From Gallibacterium salpingitidis (GTDB lineage Bacteria; Pseudomonadota; Gammaproteobacteria; Enterobacterales; Pasteurellaceae): 61,409 bases of DNA. The stretch lies in NCBI RefSeq assembly GCF_001678495.1, contig NZ_JTJL01000002.1, positions 1 to 61,409 of the forward strand, in the 5' to 3' direction. This document shows, piece after piece, positions 42,296 through 52,581 of the stretch. A program made the translations under genes and the position numbers. The notes under the pieces were generated by a model. It was not told the DNA's origin, made no database searches, and saw nothing but the letters and a program-made list of their open reading frames with translations. Numbering within the stretch: position 1 is the first letter of the stretch; every line of letters begins with the position of its first letter.

Positions 42296-43534
42296 TTAAA
42301 CATTGAAAGCAAACTTCATCAATTCTTGTTCTTGTCGAGATATACCAATTTCTATTGCCAATTTTTGCCACTGTTTAACAACAAAAAGCACTTCATCATA
42401 AATTTTATTAGCTTCGGCAGAAGACAATTGGAAAAAATCAGCTACCTCAAAAGCTAACTGGTAGTCCAATCTATTATCGTTGTCCGTAATATTTAGGTGT
42501 AATCCTTGTGAAACAGAAACTGGGTTTAAATCATAAGCCGGAGATAAAATCCAACCTGAATTATGATAAAGAAAACCATGATTGCGTAAATGATCATCCG
42601 TATTCGATATTGCAATATTAAATATAATTCTACGCCACAACTGAGCAAGATCTGCTCTTGATGCAGCTCCATGTTCAGTTAAAAATTGTGCTATTTCAAG
42701 ATAACTAGCTTCATAATCACCATCATAATAGCCTAATTGTGTTAATGCAGAAGTAAAATGCCGACGTTTTTCCGCTACACGATCAAATCTTTGTGTTAAA
42801 AATGTATGATGTTCCTGATTAAATTTCTCGACACTACAAATTGCCATTTTAATGCCTGCTTGTATAGCCAACCGATAGGCTAAGTATTCCCACAATCCAA
42901 TGTCATACTCATCATATTTACTAGGAAATTTGGCAATCCATAACTGCTGATTATCATCAATTACTGATGCTTTAGGTCTTGCACCGCCTAGTGAAGAACC
43001 TGGCGATATCAACATATATAACCACTTTAAATAATCAGGATCATTTACACTATTACTATTTTCTAATTGAGATGCAGCAAATTCTAACTCTTTTAATGAA
43101 GATATCGGTGGTGCAGCAAGATAATTATTATTATCTAAAAAAGCTCCATCTAATGCTGTCTTAAATCGTAATGCCCCCATTCTATTCATATCATGAACAC
43201 CTAACAGATAATCGCATTCCGTCAATAATCTGGGTTTACGATTTTCATGAGCTGCTAAAGCAGCTTCCCGACGTTTCATTAACAAACGTCCCCAACGATC
43301 GGGACAAGAATCTAAAAAAATACGAAAATTTTGTGCGTTTACACTGTACTGCTCACCAGAATAAAGATGTAAATCAGGATCAATTTGTTGTACAAATGGA
43401 GAAATTAACCAGCTATCTTCATAGTGAAAACGAAAAGATTCCTTCCCTCTAACAACATCTGAAGACAGGACACCAACTAACTCAGGCTTGTCAAAAGTTT
43501 CCCAATCAGCAAATACATAAATATCCTTTCCCAT
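42296..43534 (-). CDS. HipA-family serine/threonine kinase toxin, second copy
   Basis: A 412-residue HipA-type kinase, only distantly similar to the one at 21 kb. The Gly-rich loop SSLGGARPKAS is at residues 180-190, the ATP-binding lysine is Lys202 in LWIAKFPS, the catalytic loop NTDDHLRNHG is at 311-320 (Asp313) and the metal ligand is Asp335 in SPAYDLNP. All catalytic positions look intact. Its ATG lies one base after the stop codon of the upstream HTH gene, and GAGGAAG in that gene is its ribosome site. The cellular target is unknown. Confidence 0.87.
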   Translation of the reverse strand: MGKDIYVFADWETFDKPELVGVLSSDVVRGKESFRFHYEDSWLISPFVQQIDPDLHLYSGEQYSVNAQNFRIFLDSCPDRWGRLLMKRREAALAAHENRKPRLLTECDYLLGVHDMNRMGALRFKTALDGAFLDNNNYLAAPPISSLKELEFAASQLENSNSVNDPDYLKWLYMLISPGSSLGGARPKASVIDDNQQLWIAKFPSKYDEYDIGLWEYLAYRLAIQAGIKMAICSVEKFNQEHHTFLTQRFDRVAEKRRHFTSALTQLGYYDGDYEASYLEIAQFLTEHGAASRADLAQLWRRIIFNIAISNTDDHLRNHGFLYHNSGWILSPAYDLNPVSVSQGLHLNITDNDNRLDYQLAFEVADFFQLSSAEANKIYDEVLFVVKQWQKLAIEIGISRQEQELMKFAFNV

Positions 43535-43535
43535 C

Positions 43536-43835
43536 TTACTTCCTCAGTAATTCAATATCTTGCAATTTGCGTCCCAATTCATCATCACTGGCTATTTTTG
43601 TAAAATCTTGCTCTAAACCTAACACGCCAAGAACCATAACATAGTAACCAATAGCAACACTGGAATTACCATGCATAATTTTTCGGATTGTCATTCGGCT
43701 AAGTCCAGTTCTTTCCGACAAAACTGTTTGCGTAAGTTTTCGTCTTTTAGTGGCAAGCTTAATATTTTCGCCTAATTGTATTAATGCTTTTTCATACTTA
43801 GGAAATAATATTGGTGATTTGGTTTTATTGAACAT
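43536..43835 (-). CDS. HipB-like HTH antitoxin, second copy
   Basis: A 99-residue XRE-type helix-turn-helix protein (LGENIKLATKRRKLTQTVLSERTGLSRMTIRKIMHGN over about residues 21-57 from this start). It precedes the HipA-type kinase gene by one base. The frame is open upstream to a TTG at 43865. That codon lies inside the -10 element of a near-consensus promoter, so a start at the ATG 43847 or 43835 is more likely; neither has a clear ribosome site. It probably represses its own promoter through the inverted repeat over the start region. Confidence 0.78.
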   Translation of the reverse strand: MFNKTKSPILFPKYEKALIQLGENIKLATKRRKLTQTVLSERTGLSRMTIRKIMHGNSSVAIGYYVMVLGVLGLEQDFTKIASDDELGRKLQDIELLRK

Positions 43836-43876
43836 TATAAGTACCATTTTTCTATTTTTTGACAATTATAATGTTC
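43830..43876 (-). promoter_or_regulatory. Candidate operator of the second hipBA-type module
   Basis: Two arms of 11 bases, GAACATTATAA (43830-43840) and its exact reverse complement (43866-43876), are separated by 25 bases. One arm overlaps the -10 element and the other the start codon of the HTH gene. This is a typical layout for an autoregulatory antitoxin operator. Binding itself is an inference. Confidence 0.55.
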
Positions 43877-43893
43877 AAATAAAAAATTCTCAA
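43865..43893 (-). promoter_or_regulatory. Sigma-70 promoter of the second hipBA-type module
   Basis: On the minus strand TTGAGA (43888-43893) and a perfect TATAAT (43865-43870) are 17 bases apart. The predicted transcript starts near 43858. It lies between the mfd stop-side spacer and the HTH gene, downstream of no other minus-strand terminator. Confidence 0.7.
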
Positions 43894-43965
43894 CTTAAGG
43901 AAAGTTATTTTCTGATATGGTAGGAACAAATTACTTACATAGCATAGTTAATAACTCCACAAACC

Positions 43966-46900
43966 CTACCCCTTAATCCGTTCTACCAATTCAATCACAA
44001 AGTTTAAGCGTTGTTGGTGATCCTCAAAGTTTTGCGTAAATCTAAATTTTAATGGGCCATCAAAACGATAGACTTTTGGTTGTTGTTGAATCAGCTTTAA
44101 GAACAGCATTGGATCCAATTCAACATTCGGTGCAAATTCTAGATAACCACCTGTTGCCATTGCTTCAATTTTTTGGATTCCTAATGGTTTAGCTTGCAAA
44201 CGTAATAATGCTATTTCAAATAAGTTTTTCGTTGCTTGTGGCAATAGACCAAAGCGATCGATTAATTCAACTTTCAACTCTGCAAGCTCATCTTCATTTT
44301 TCGCACCCGCTATCCGTTTATAGAACGAAAGACGCAAATTCACATCACCCAAATAATCTTCCGGCAATAATGCAGGTATGCGTAGATCAATTTCCACCTG
44401 TGATTGAGTAAGTTCATCTAATGTTGGTTCTTTACCTTCTTTTAAGGCTTGCATCGCATTTTCCAGCAATTCCATATAGAGTGAGAAACCGATAGTTTCG
44501 ATTTGTCCGCTTTGTTCATCGCCTAACAACTCACCAGCACCACGAATCTCTAAATCGTGCGTTGCCAACACGAAACCAGCACCTAAATTATCTAAACTAC
44601 TCAATGCTTCCAAACGCTTCACTGCATCTTTGGTCATCAATTTTTCCGGTGGTGTTAATAAATACGCATACGCCTGATGATGTGAACGCCCAACACGACC
44701 ACGCAACTGATGTAATTGTGCTAAACCAAAGCGATCGGCTCGTTCAATAATGATAGTATTGGCACTAGGAATATCGATTCCAGTTTCAATAATGGTTGTA
44801 CAGACTAAAACATTAAAGCGTTGATGGTAAAAATCTGTCATCACCCGCTCTAATTCACGTTCACGCATTTGCCCATGACCAATACCAATACGAGCTTCTG
44901 GCACTAACTCCGCTAATTTTTCAGCACAATTTTGAATAGTTTCAACATCATTATGCAGGTAATACACCTGTCCACCACGCAAAATTTCACGCAAAATCGC
45001 TTCACGTACTACCCGTTCATCGTGTTGTCGAACAAATGTTTTAATCACTAATCGGCGAGCTGGTGGTGTTGAAATAATTGATAAATCGCGAATACCATTC
45101 ATCGCCATATTTAAAGTCCGCGGAATTGGCGTTGCGGTTAAGGTTAAAATATCAATATTACTGCGTAGTTGTTTGATTTTTTCCTTTTGTCTAACCCCAA
45201 AACGATGCTCTTCATCAATGATTAATAAGCCTAAATCTTTAAACGCAACTTCGCCCTGTAACAATTTATGTGTACCGATCAGAATATCAATTTTCCCTTC
45301 TTGTACTTGGGCTAATACGTTTTTCTGTTCTTTTGTGGTTTTAAAACGTGACAACACTTCAACATTAACAGGTAAATTAGCAAAACGATCACTGAAATTG
45401 TCATAATGTTGTTGCGCCAATAAGGTTGTCGGCACCAGTACCGCAACTTGTTTATGATTCATTACCGCTAAAAATGCTGCTCGCATTGCCACTTCTGTTT
45501 TACCGAAACCCACATCACCGCAAACTAAACGATCCATTGGCTTAGCTTGACACATATCACCGATAACAGCATTAATCGCCATTTGCTGATCATAAGTTTC
45601 TTCAAAAGGGAAAGTTGCCACAAATTGTTGGAATTCTTCACGATCATATTGGAAAGCAAAACCGGGACGTGATTCACGTTTCGCATACACATCCAATAAT
45701 TCCGCTGCCACATCGCGAATTTTCTCTGCTGCTTTTTGGCGAGATCTTACCCACGCCTCACTGCCTAATTTATGCAGTGGTGCATTCTCTTCACCACCAC
45801 CAACATAACGACTAATCAAATGCAATGAAGAAACTGGTACATATAATTTGGCATCATCGGCATAACGCAGCACTAAATATTCTGCCACCATACCGCCCGT
45901 TTCTAACGTGGTTAAGCCATCATAACGACCAACGCCATGTTCCAAATGCACCACTGGTTGTCCAATTTTTAATTCAGCTAAATTGCGAATCAGCGCATCT
46001 GGATTCACATTTTTTTGTTGTTGGCGCTGACGAGTTTGCACTTTTTCGCCAAGAAAATCCGTTTCACAAATTAAGGCAAACTGATCTTCAACAATAAATC
46101 CTCTCTCCATTGCGCCAATCATCAAGCTAAAACGCTGTTGTTTCGCTTGAGCTAAATCGATAATTGAAGTCGGTTTAATCTTTAGTGGTTTTAATAACGA
46201 TAATAGGGTTTCTCGCCGCCCCTCACTTTCTACTGAAAAAATAATCGGTTCGGAACGTTCTTCAATAAACTGACGTAATAATTTTAATGGCTCTTTTTGT
46301 TGTGAATTGATCGTTAATTCAGGTAACGCAGCAACTGCTAAATTTTGATTGCGTGCTTGCTGTTCTAACTTCGTTTGTGTAAGTGTAAAACGTGGATAAT
46401 CCTTCAAATATTGATTCACATTATCTGGACGCAACCATAATTTACTTGGTGGCAACAAAGGACGCATTGGATCGACTTTCTGATTTTCATAGCGTAATTC
46501 CGCATCACGAAAAAAGGCTTCACCTTGCTGCTGAATTTGTTCATCAGTAATAAACAAAGTATTGATTGGCACATAATCAAAAAAGGTTGCCATTTGATCA
46601 AAAAAGAGTGGCTGCCAATATTCGATACCAGCAAACAGCGTTCCTTTGCTTATCTGTTGATAAATATGCTCTGGATCACGTCTAATCTCACCAAAGGTCT
46701 CCCGAAAATTCGTACGGAAAAATTCGATTCCTTTTTCATCACTCGGAAATTCGTGAGCAGGTAAGAGATTAATTTGTTTGATCTCGGCAATTGTGCGTTG
46801 CGTATCAACATCAAAAGTACGAATTGAATCAATCTCATCATCAAAAAAATCTAAACGATAAGGTTCGTGGCTTCCCATTGGGAAAAGGTCAAGTAAAGCG

Positions 46901-47391
46901 CCTCGTACTGAATATTCGCCATGCTCAAATACCTGATCAACAGCACGATAGCCTGCTTTATGCAATTGCATTCTTAATTGTTCAAGATCACAATGCTGAC
47001 CTTTTTTAATTAAGAAAACATTTTGTGCTAAATAACTTGGTGGGCAAACACGCTGCATCAACGTACTAATCGGTAAAATAAAGATCCCTTGTTTTACCTG
47101 TTGCAACTGAAATAGCGTACTTAGACGAGTCGAAATAATCTCTTGATGTGGTGAAAAATTATCATAAGGTAACGTTTCCCAATCAGAAAAAATCTCTGCT
47201 GACAATGAAAATTGCGACAAACTCTCTGCTAAATGGTTAGCTTGTCGCATATCAGGCGTGACTACGACAATCACGCCTTGGTGTTGTTGTGCAATTTCAG
47301 CGATTGCTAAGACACGACTATCCGCAATCGCATTACCCAAATATTTATGATCGTTCGCTTTTTTTGGTAGATTTAGATTAAAACAGTTCAT
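43966..47391 (-). CDS. mfd: Transcription-repair coupling factor
   Basis: A 1141-residue DNA translocase (E. coli 1148) that removes RNA polymerase stalled at DNA damage and recruits UvrA. Order of parts: UvrB-like N-terminal module, RNA-polymerase-interaction region (VVHLEHGVGRYDGL), RecG-like motor with Walker A GDVGFGKTEVAMRAAF and DEEH box LLIIDEEHRFGVRQKE, helicase motif VI (QLRGRVGRSHHQAYAYLL) and the C-terminal TRCF domain. It starts two bases after rlmKL ends, so the two are co-transcribed. Confidence 0.97.
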   Translation of the reverse strand: MNCFNLNLPKKANDHKYLGNAIADSRVLAIAEIAQQHQGVIVVVTPDMRQANHLAESLSQFSLSAEIFSDWETLPYDNFSPHQEIISTRLSTLFQLQQVKQGIFILPISTLMQRVCPPSYLAQNVFLIKKGQHCDLEQLRMQLHKAGYRAVDQVFEHGEYSVRGALLDLFPMGSHEPYRLDFFDDEIDSIRTFDVDTQRTIAEIKQINLLPAHEFPSDEKGIEFFRTNFRETFGEIRRDPEHIYQQISKGTLFAGIEYWQPLFFDQMATFFDYVPINTLFITDEQIQQQGEAFFRDAELRYENQKVDPMRPLLPPSKLWLRPDNVNQYLKDYPRFTLTQTKLEQQARNQNLAVAALPELTINSQQKEPLKLLRQFIEERSEPIIFSVESEGRRETLLSLLKPLKIKPTSIIDLAQAKQQRFSLMIGAMERGFIVEDQFALICETDFLGEKVQTRQRQQQKNVNPDALIRNLAELKIGQPVVHLEHGVGRYDGLTTLETGGMVAEYLVLRYADDAKLYVPVSSLHLISRYVGGGEENAPLHKLGSEAWVRSRQKAAEKIRDVAAELLDVYAKRESRPGFAFQYDREEFQQFVATFPFEETYDQQMAINAVIGDMCQAKPMDRLVCGDVGFGKTEVAMRAAFLAVMNHKQVAVLVPTTLLAQQHYDNFSDRFANLPVNVEVLSRFKTTKEQKNVLAQVQEGKIDILIGTHKLLQGEVAFKDLGLLIIDEEHRFGVRQKEKIKQLRSNIDILTLTATPIPRTLNMAMNGIRDLSIISTPPARRLVIKTFVRQHDERVVREAILREILRGGQVYYLHNDVETIQNCAEKLAELVPEARIGIGHGQMRERELERVMTDFYHQRFNVLVCTTIIETGIDIPSANTIIIERADRFGLAQLHQLRGRVGRSHHQAYAYLLTPPEKLMTKDAVKRLEALSSLDNLGAGFVLATHDLEIRGAGELLGDEQSGQIETIGFSLYMELLENAMQALKEGKEPTLDELTQSQVEIDLRIPALLPEDYLGDVNLRLSFYKRIAGAKNEDELAELKVELIDRFGLLPQATKNLFEIALLRLQAKPLGIQKIEAMATGGYLEFAPNVELDPMLFLKLIQQQPKVYRFDGPLKFRFTQNFEDHQQRLNFVIELVERIKG

Positions 47392-47393
47392 GA

Positions 47394-49532
47394 CTACTCT
47401 TGATTAAAAACAATTCTCCAACAGTTGTGAATATGTGGATTGCGTTGGAAATCGAGTGGTAATGTACGTTCTGAAATATTTCCCGCACTTAAACCTAATC
47501 GTGCCAAACCATTCAGATCCATCTTAAAACCACGTTTATTGTTCGAGAAAATAATCACGCCATTACGACGTAATAATTTGCTTAATTTTGCTAGCAGCTG
47601 TAAATGATCTCGCTGAACATCCCAGCTATTCTCCATTCGTTTTGAATTAGAAAAAGTTGGCGGATCAACAAAAATTAAATCATATTGTCCTTTAGCATTC
47701 TCCAACCATTGTAAGCAATCTGCTTGAATCAACTTGTGTTGCTTACCTTTTATATCATTCAAAATAAAATTCTGCTCAGCCCAGTTTAAATAAGTATTGG
47801 ACATATCAACGGTGGTACTTGATTTTGCTCCACCTAAAATGGCGTGTACACTACAAGATCCTGTATAAGCAAACAGATTGAGAAAATCTTTGCCTTTTGC
47901 CATCTCACCCACCATTTTGCGTGTTAAACGGTGATCTAAAAACAGTCCAGTATCCAAATAATCGGTCAGATTTACCCACAATTTTGCACCATACTCATTG
48001 ACAAAAAAGTAATCACCTTTATTAGCTAATTTTTCATACTGATTATTGCCTTTTTGTTTTTGACGCACTTTCAATACCAATTTGTCGGTCGCCACACCGG
48101 TGATATTTAAGGTTGCAGTTACCGCATCTAATAAACGCTGTCTGGCTTTTTGTGGATCAATATTTTTCGGAGCAGCATACTCTTGTACCACGATATGGTC
48201 AGCATAACGATCTACCGCTAAGTTATATTCTGGTAAATCGGCATCATATAAGCGATAAGCCTCTAATCCTTGCTGTTTCGCCCATTTCTCAATTTTCTTA
48301 ATATTTTTTGCTAAACGATTACTAAAATCTGGTGCAACATCAGAGCGTTGTTGGAATTGTAATGGATTATCCTCTTGATCATTTTCTACGCGACGCTCAC
48401 CAATTAAATAATTCTTTTGCACACAATCTAACGGGCCATTTTTCGCTTTAAATTGGCGTGAAGAACGTAAACGCAAACAATCTAACAAACTTAATTCACT
48501 ACTAAAAATGGAGGCTTGCCAATGTGGGAAATACTGTTTTAAACGTCTGCCAAAAACTGAATACAGAGCGATCAATGTTGGTGTTGCTCCTAAACGTTCC
48601 CCATACGGTGGATTACACACGACTGTACCAACTTCTTCTGTTGGCGGTGTTAAGCTTGCAATATCAGCGGCAGTAAACTGGATTAAATGCCCAACACCAG
48701 CATTTTCCGCATTTTGTCGAGCTTTTTCTAAAACTCGATGATCACGATCTAAACCAAAGAAGTGTGCTTTACATTGTTGCTTGCCTTGTTCCGCTTTTGC
48801 TAATGCGGATTCTTTCACACGCAACCAAACGGTTTGTTGATGTTTTTTCCAATGATTAAAGCCCCAATGCAAGCGCGTTAATTGCGGTGCAATTTGTGCT
48901 TCCATTTGTGCTGCTTCAATTAATAAAGTACCCGAACCACACATTGGATCAACTAATGGTGTGCCAAACTGCCAACCTGAGCGGATAATAATTGCTGCTG
49001 CTAATGTTTCTCGTAATGGTGCCGCACCAGTATCACTACGATAACCACGCATATGTAATGCTTCACCGCTTAAATCTAATGACACATTTAATTCATCACG
49101 ATTCAAATAAGCGTGGATACGAATATCAGGATAATCTTTATCTACTTGCGGACGCGCTTCGCCTTGACGAGTGAAATAATCAACAATCCCATCTTTTACT
49201 CGCATTGCGCCATATTGGGTGTGGCGAATTGCTTCATTAGTCCCGTTAAAATCCACCACAAAACTATCATCAGCATCAAAATGTTGCTGCCAAGCAAAAT
49301 TCACTACTGAATTATACAAATCTAAATCATCGTACACTTTGCAAGTAAATAACGGATATAAAATCCGCGAACTCAAGCGGCTCCATAATAGCGTTTGATA
49401 CAAGGTTTCATCGTCAGCAGCATAATGCACACCGCCTTGTACCACTTTGCATTGTTGCGCGCCTAACTTTTCTAATTCTGTTTTTAATAGTTCTTCAAAC
49501 CCACGAGCTGTGGTGGCAAATAATTGATTCAT
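47394..49532 (-). CDS. rlmL: Bifunctional 23S rRNA (guanine) methyltransferase RlmKL
   Basis: A 712-residue fused enzyme: an N-terminal THUMP domain (about 40-155), an RlmL methyltransferase for N2-G2445 ([14 protein letters not shown] and [12 protein letters not shown]), and a C-terminal RlmK methyltransferase for N7-G2069 ([13 protein letters not shown] and [16 protein letters not shown]). E. coli RlmKL is 702 residues with the same order. It is followed directly by mfd. Confidence 0.95.
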   Translation of the reverse strand: MNQLFATTARGFEELLKTELEKLGAQQCKVVQGGVHYAADDETLYQTLLWSRLSSRILYPLFTCKVYDDLDLYNSVVNFAWQQHFDADDSFVVDFNGTNEAIRHTQYGAMRVKDGIVDYFTRQGEARPQVDKDYPDIRIHAYLNRDELNVSLDLSGEALHMRGYRSDTGAAPLRETLAAAIIIRSGWQFGTPLVDPMCGSGTLLIEAAQMEAQIAPQLTRLHWGFNHWKKHQQTVWLRVKESALAKAEQGKQQCKAHFFGLDRDHRVLEKARQNAENAGVGHLIQFTAADIASLTPPTEEVGTVVCNPPYGERLGATPTLIALYSVFGRRLKQYFPHWQASIFSSELSLLDCLRLRSSRQFKAKNGPLDCVQKNYLIGERRVENDQEDNPLQFQQRSDVAPDFSNRLAKNIKKIEKWAKQQGLEAYRLYDADLPEYNLAVDRYADHIVVQEYAAPKNIDPQKARQRLLDAVTATLNITGVATDKLVLKVRQKQKGNNQYEKLANKGDYFFVNEYGAKLWVNLTDYLDTGLFLDHRLTRKMVGEMAKGKDFLNLFAYTGSCSVHAILGGAKSSTTVDMSNTYLNWAEQNFILNDIKGKQHKLIQADCLQWLENAKGQYDLIFVDPPTFSNSKRMENSWDVQRDHLQLLAKLSKLLRRNGVIIFSNNKRGFKMDLNGLARLGLSAGNISERTLPLDFQRNPHIHNCWRIVFNQE

Positions 49533-49576
49533 ATTTTTTCTTTTATCAGGTCAAAATTGTGGCAGATTATAGCAAA

Positions 49577-50350
49577 TTAGTTAGCTTTATTTTGTAGCAA
49601 TTTATCTACTACTCTTGCGGCAGCAAAGAAACCGAAAGTCGCTGTCACCATCGTTGCTGCGCCAAAACCATTGCTGCAATTCATTGTGGCTGAAGTTGAA
49701 CATTCTCCACTTACTTTAGGGAAAATAAGCGGTTGCGTGGAAAACACACAATCAATACCAAATTTACGTTGTGGATTATCGGTAAAGCCATACTGTTTGC
49801 GTAATAAATAGCGAACTTTTGCTGCCAATGGGTCTTGGATTGTTTTACTTAAATCTTTAATTTGAATTTGGCTTGGATCAGTTTGTCCACCAGCGCCGCC
49901 AGTGGTAATTACCTTAATTTTATGGCGTTTGCAAAAAGCCAATAACGCTGCTTTAACTTTTACGCTATCAATCGCATCGACGACATAATCATAACCTTTC
50001 AATAAATATTCATTTAGGTTTTCTGTTGTCAGGAAATCATCAATGATCTTCACTTCTGCAGTAGGGTTGATCGCCAACACACGTTGCTGCATTACTTCCG
50101 TTTTCAAAGCCCCGATATTTTCTGTTACTGCGTGAATTTGTCGATTGACATTAGTCACGCAAATATCATCCATATCTATTAAAGTCAGTTTTCCCACACC
50201 AGAACGCGCTAACGCTTCAACTACCCACGAACCGACACCGCCGATGCCAATTACACATACATGAGCTTGACGCAGGCGTTCTAAGGCAGCTTCGCCATAT
50301 AAACGCCCAATACCACCAAAACGTTGTTCAAAATTATCTACTCGTGCCAT
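49577..50350 (-). CDS. tcdA: tRNA threonylcarbamoyladenosine dehydratase
   Basis: A 257-residue E1-like ATP-dependent enzyme (also called CsdL/YgdL) that cyclises t6A37 of tRNA to ct6A. The nucleotide-binding motif GIGGVGSWVVEALARSGVG lies near residues 36-54. Further family motifs are LIDMDDICVTNVNRQIHA and VVDAIDSVKVKAALL. It starts four bases after mltA ends, so it is coupled to the lytic transglycosylase gene, as in Haemophilus. Confidence 0.94.
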   Translation of the reverse strand: MARVDNFEQRFGGIGRLYGEAALERLRQAHVCVIGIGGVGSWVVEALARSGVGKLTLIDMDDICVTNVNRQIHAVTENIGALKTEVMQQRVLAINPTAEVKIIDDFLTTENLNEYLLKGYDYVVDAIDSVKVKAALLAFCKRHKIKVITTGGAGGQTDPSQIQIKDLSKTIQDPLAAKVRYLLRKQYGFTDNPQRKFGIDCVFSTQPLIFPKVSGECSTSATMNCSNGFGAATMVTATFGFFAAARVVDKLLQNKAN

Positions 50351-50354
50351 ACAA

Positions 50355-51446
50355 TTAATTTAATACCCAAACGCGTCCATAATGTTTCAACAAACCAGCA
50401 ACATGTCCGGCTTTTTCACCAATACCTTGATAGAGGTCGAAATGTTGTCCTTTTACTGCACCACCAACATCTAGCGCCACCATTAAACGTAATTGATGTC
50501 TGCCTAACCAATTCCCTTCATCATCAATTTCAGGCATTTCGACTAATAAGACACTGCCAGATGGAATTAAGCTACGATCAGAGGCAACAGATGCTAATGG
50601 TACAAGTGGAATACCAGCTGAACCTTTTACTTTGCCATTTGGTACATTTTTGAAAAAGACATAAGATTCATTGCGTTCTAATAAACCTTGTAAACGGCTA
50701 GGGTTACGTTGTGCCCAATCTTTGATCGCTTGTACTGACATTTTCTCTTTTGGGATTTCACCATCTTCTACTAATAAGCGACCAACGCTGGTATATGGGA
50801 AACCATTTTGTCCTGCATAGGCGAAATAAGTGAGATCATTATTACCAAAATCAATATAACCACTACCTTGTACGCCTAATAAAAAGTTATCCAACATAGA
50901 ATCACTATAAGCCAGCTCTAAGCCTTTCCCTTGTAAAGCACCGGCATAAATTTGCGCTCGTGAAAAACGTTTAGCTTTTGGCATTGCATAAATAGGATGA
51001 CGATATTGCCCTTGCGGTGTGTGACGGGCGTGGATCACTGGCGAATAATATCCTGTCATCAATACATTTTGGAAACCATCTTGCCCCGCCATTTTTTGAA
51101 TACCGATACCAAAATTATTTAATTGAGATACATCTGCGCCTGCTAGCACCCAGCTGGTAATTTTGTCATAAGTCGTGCGATAAGTCGCACTTAAACGTGG
51201 TGATACACTAGAGATCAGGCTTAACTGCGTCAAAAAATCACCTTGATTCACAATTGGACTATGATTTTCTACCATTCCCACTGGAATCAAAGGCATACTC
51301 ATATAACTACGCCCTTGATAAATTGCACCAAGTTGTTCATATAACGAACGATCCATCACACCTGATGTAGAGCGATTTTGTGTTGAACACCCTGCTAACA
51401 CTAAGATTGCTGCGGCAACTGCAGCTAATTTTTTAATTCTTTTCAT
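50355..51446 (-). CDS. mltA: Membrane-bound lytic murein transglycosylase A
   Basis: A 363-residue outer-membrane lipoprotein. The signal peptide ends with lipobox LAGC, lipid-bearing Cys at residue 20. The MltA barrel is followed by the 3D domain at the C terminus (LRLMVALDVGGAVKGQHFDLYQGIGEKAG), in which Asp326 corresponds to the catalytic Asp. It cleaves glycan strands to 1,6-anhydromuropeptides. It is the first gene of mltA-tcdA. GAGG lies upstream but 15 bases from the ATG, an unusually long spacing. Confidence 0.94.
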   Translation of the reverse strand: MKRIKKLAAVAAAILVLAGCSTQNRSTSGVMDRSLYEQLGAIYQGRSYMSMPLIPVGMVENHSPIVNQGDFLTQLSLISSVSPRLSATYRTTYDKITSWVLAGADVSQLNNFGIGIQKMAGQDGFQNVLMTGYYSPVIHARHTPQGQYRHPIYAMPKAKRFSRAQIYAGALQGKGLELAYSDSMLDNFLLGVQGSGYIDFGNNDLTYFAYAGQNGFPYTSVGRLLVEDGEIPKEKMSVQAIKDWAQRNPSRLQGLLERNESYVFFKNVPNGKVKGSAGIPLVPLASVASDRSLIPSGSVLLVEMPEIDDEGNWLGRHQLRLMVALDVGGAVKGQHFDLYQGIGEKAGHVAGLLKHYGRVWVLN

Positions 51447-51621
51447 AAATGACTGATATAACCTCTGTTCCTGCTTTTTTTAAGCGCCGTTACGCTAACA
51501 AAAATTATGATGAATAGATAGCAATTTTACGGTTCTCTTAGAGAAATTTCATGCCAAATTAGCGTTCAGTTTCGATAATGGTTATTTTTTTATCAAAAAA
51601 AATTTATTTCTTCAAAAAATC

Positions 51622-51649
51622 TTGCAAAAACGAAAAAATGTTGTATAGT
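51622..51649 (+). promoter_or_regulatory. Promoter of the initiator tRNA gene
   Basis: TTGCAA (51622-51627) and TATAGT (51644-51649) are 16 bases apart. A GC-rich stretch (GCGC) follows the -10 element directly, typical of stable-RNA promoters under stringent control. The tRNA starts 14 bases after the -10 hexamer. Confidence 0.7.
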
Positions 51650-51662
51650 AGCGCACATCTGA

Positions 51663-51739
<77 letters not shown>

Positions 51740-51915
51740 ATTCTCTCTACTCTGTTTCCTTATATTCCCACTTACTAATAAAACCTATTTATCATTCTAC
51801 TGAACCAGCTAAATTTTTTAATTTTCTAATTCAGCATTAAAAACACTTGACTCCGTAGTAACTACAAGGTTCATCATAATCACACTTAAATTTTACTATT
51901 TATTTAGGAGAGATT

Positions 51916-52563
51916 ATGTGTAATGTAACTGATACAAAAAACAACGAAGAATATTCACATTCACATTCACATTCACATTCACATTCACATCAGCATAGCC
52001 ATACAGATAATAAATTTGTACTGACAATTAGTTTTTTATTAATTTGCAGCTTTATGTTGATTGAATTTTGGGCAGGCTACGCATTTAACAGTCTTGCACT
52101 ATTAGCTGATGCAGGCCATATGGCAAATGATAGTTTCTCTCTACTGCTAGCATTAATTTCATTATTTCTATCCTTACGCGCACAAAAATGGTTTGCCGTT
52201 TTAAACGGTAGTTCTCTATTAGTGGTTGCCGTTGTTATTCTGATAGAAGCTGTTGATCGTTGGCAAAATCCATTAGCCCTTGATGCTATTCCAATGCTAA
52301 CGGTGGCAATTATCGGTTTATTGATCAATGTAGTCGTTGCCTTTTTTATGTTGAAAGGTGATTTGGGTAATTTAAATTTAAAAGCAGCTTATATGCACGT
52401 TTTAGCCGATGCCTTTGGTTCCATTATCGCTATTATCGCAGGTTTAAGCGCATGGTTATGGTCAATTACCTGGGTGGATATTGTCGCCAGTGCGTTATTA
52501 AGTCTGTTTATTTTCCGCAGTGGCTGGCAAATTGTGGGGCAAGCTTATAAGTCGTTGTCATAG
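51916..52563 (+). CDS. CDF-family divalent cation transporter with His-rich N terminus
   Basis: A 215-residue inner-membrane protein of the cation diffusion facilitator family, exporting Zn or a similar metal. Residues 14-29 are a run of Ser-His units. Six hydrophobic segments follow, with the paired metal sites visible as LLADAGHMANDS in TM2 and HVLADAFGSI in TM5. Usual members are near 300 residues; this one stops right after TM6 (VGQAYKSLS) and lacks the cytosolic C-terminal domain. AGGAG lies five bases from the ATG. It ends 18 bases before the convergent Fic gene. The exact metal is unknown. Confidence 0.87.
   Translation: MCNVTDTKNNEEYSHSHSHSHSHSHQHSHTDNKFVLTISFLLICSFMLIEFWAGYAFNSLALLADAGHMANDSFSLLLALISLFLSLRAQKWFAVLNGSSLLVVAVVILIEAVDRWQNPLALDAIPMLTVAIIGLLINVVVAFFMLKGDLGNLNLKAAYMHVLADAFGSIIAIIAGLSAWLWSITWVDIVASALLSLFIFRSGWQIVGQAYKSLS
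51955..51990 (+). repeat. Hexanucleotide tandem repeat (TCACAT)6 in the CDF gene
   Basis: Six perfect copies of a six-base unit encode alternating Ser-His near the N terminus of the cation transporter. Copy-number change by slippage would alter the number of metal-binding His without shifting the frame. Confidence 0.9.
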
Positions 52564-52581
52564 ATAATCATAAAAAAACTT

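Noticed and set aside
42296..43534. Second HipA gene as a decayed copy of the first
   Set aside because: All kinase motifs are intact and the two proteins differ throughout, so it is an independent module.
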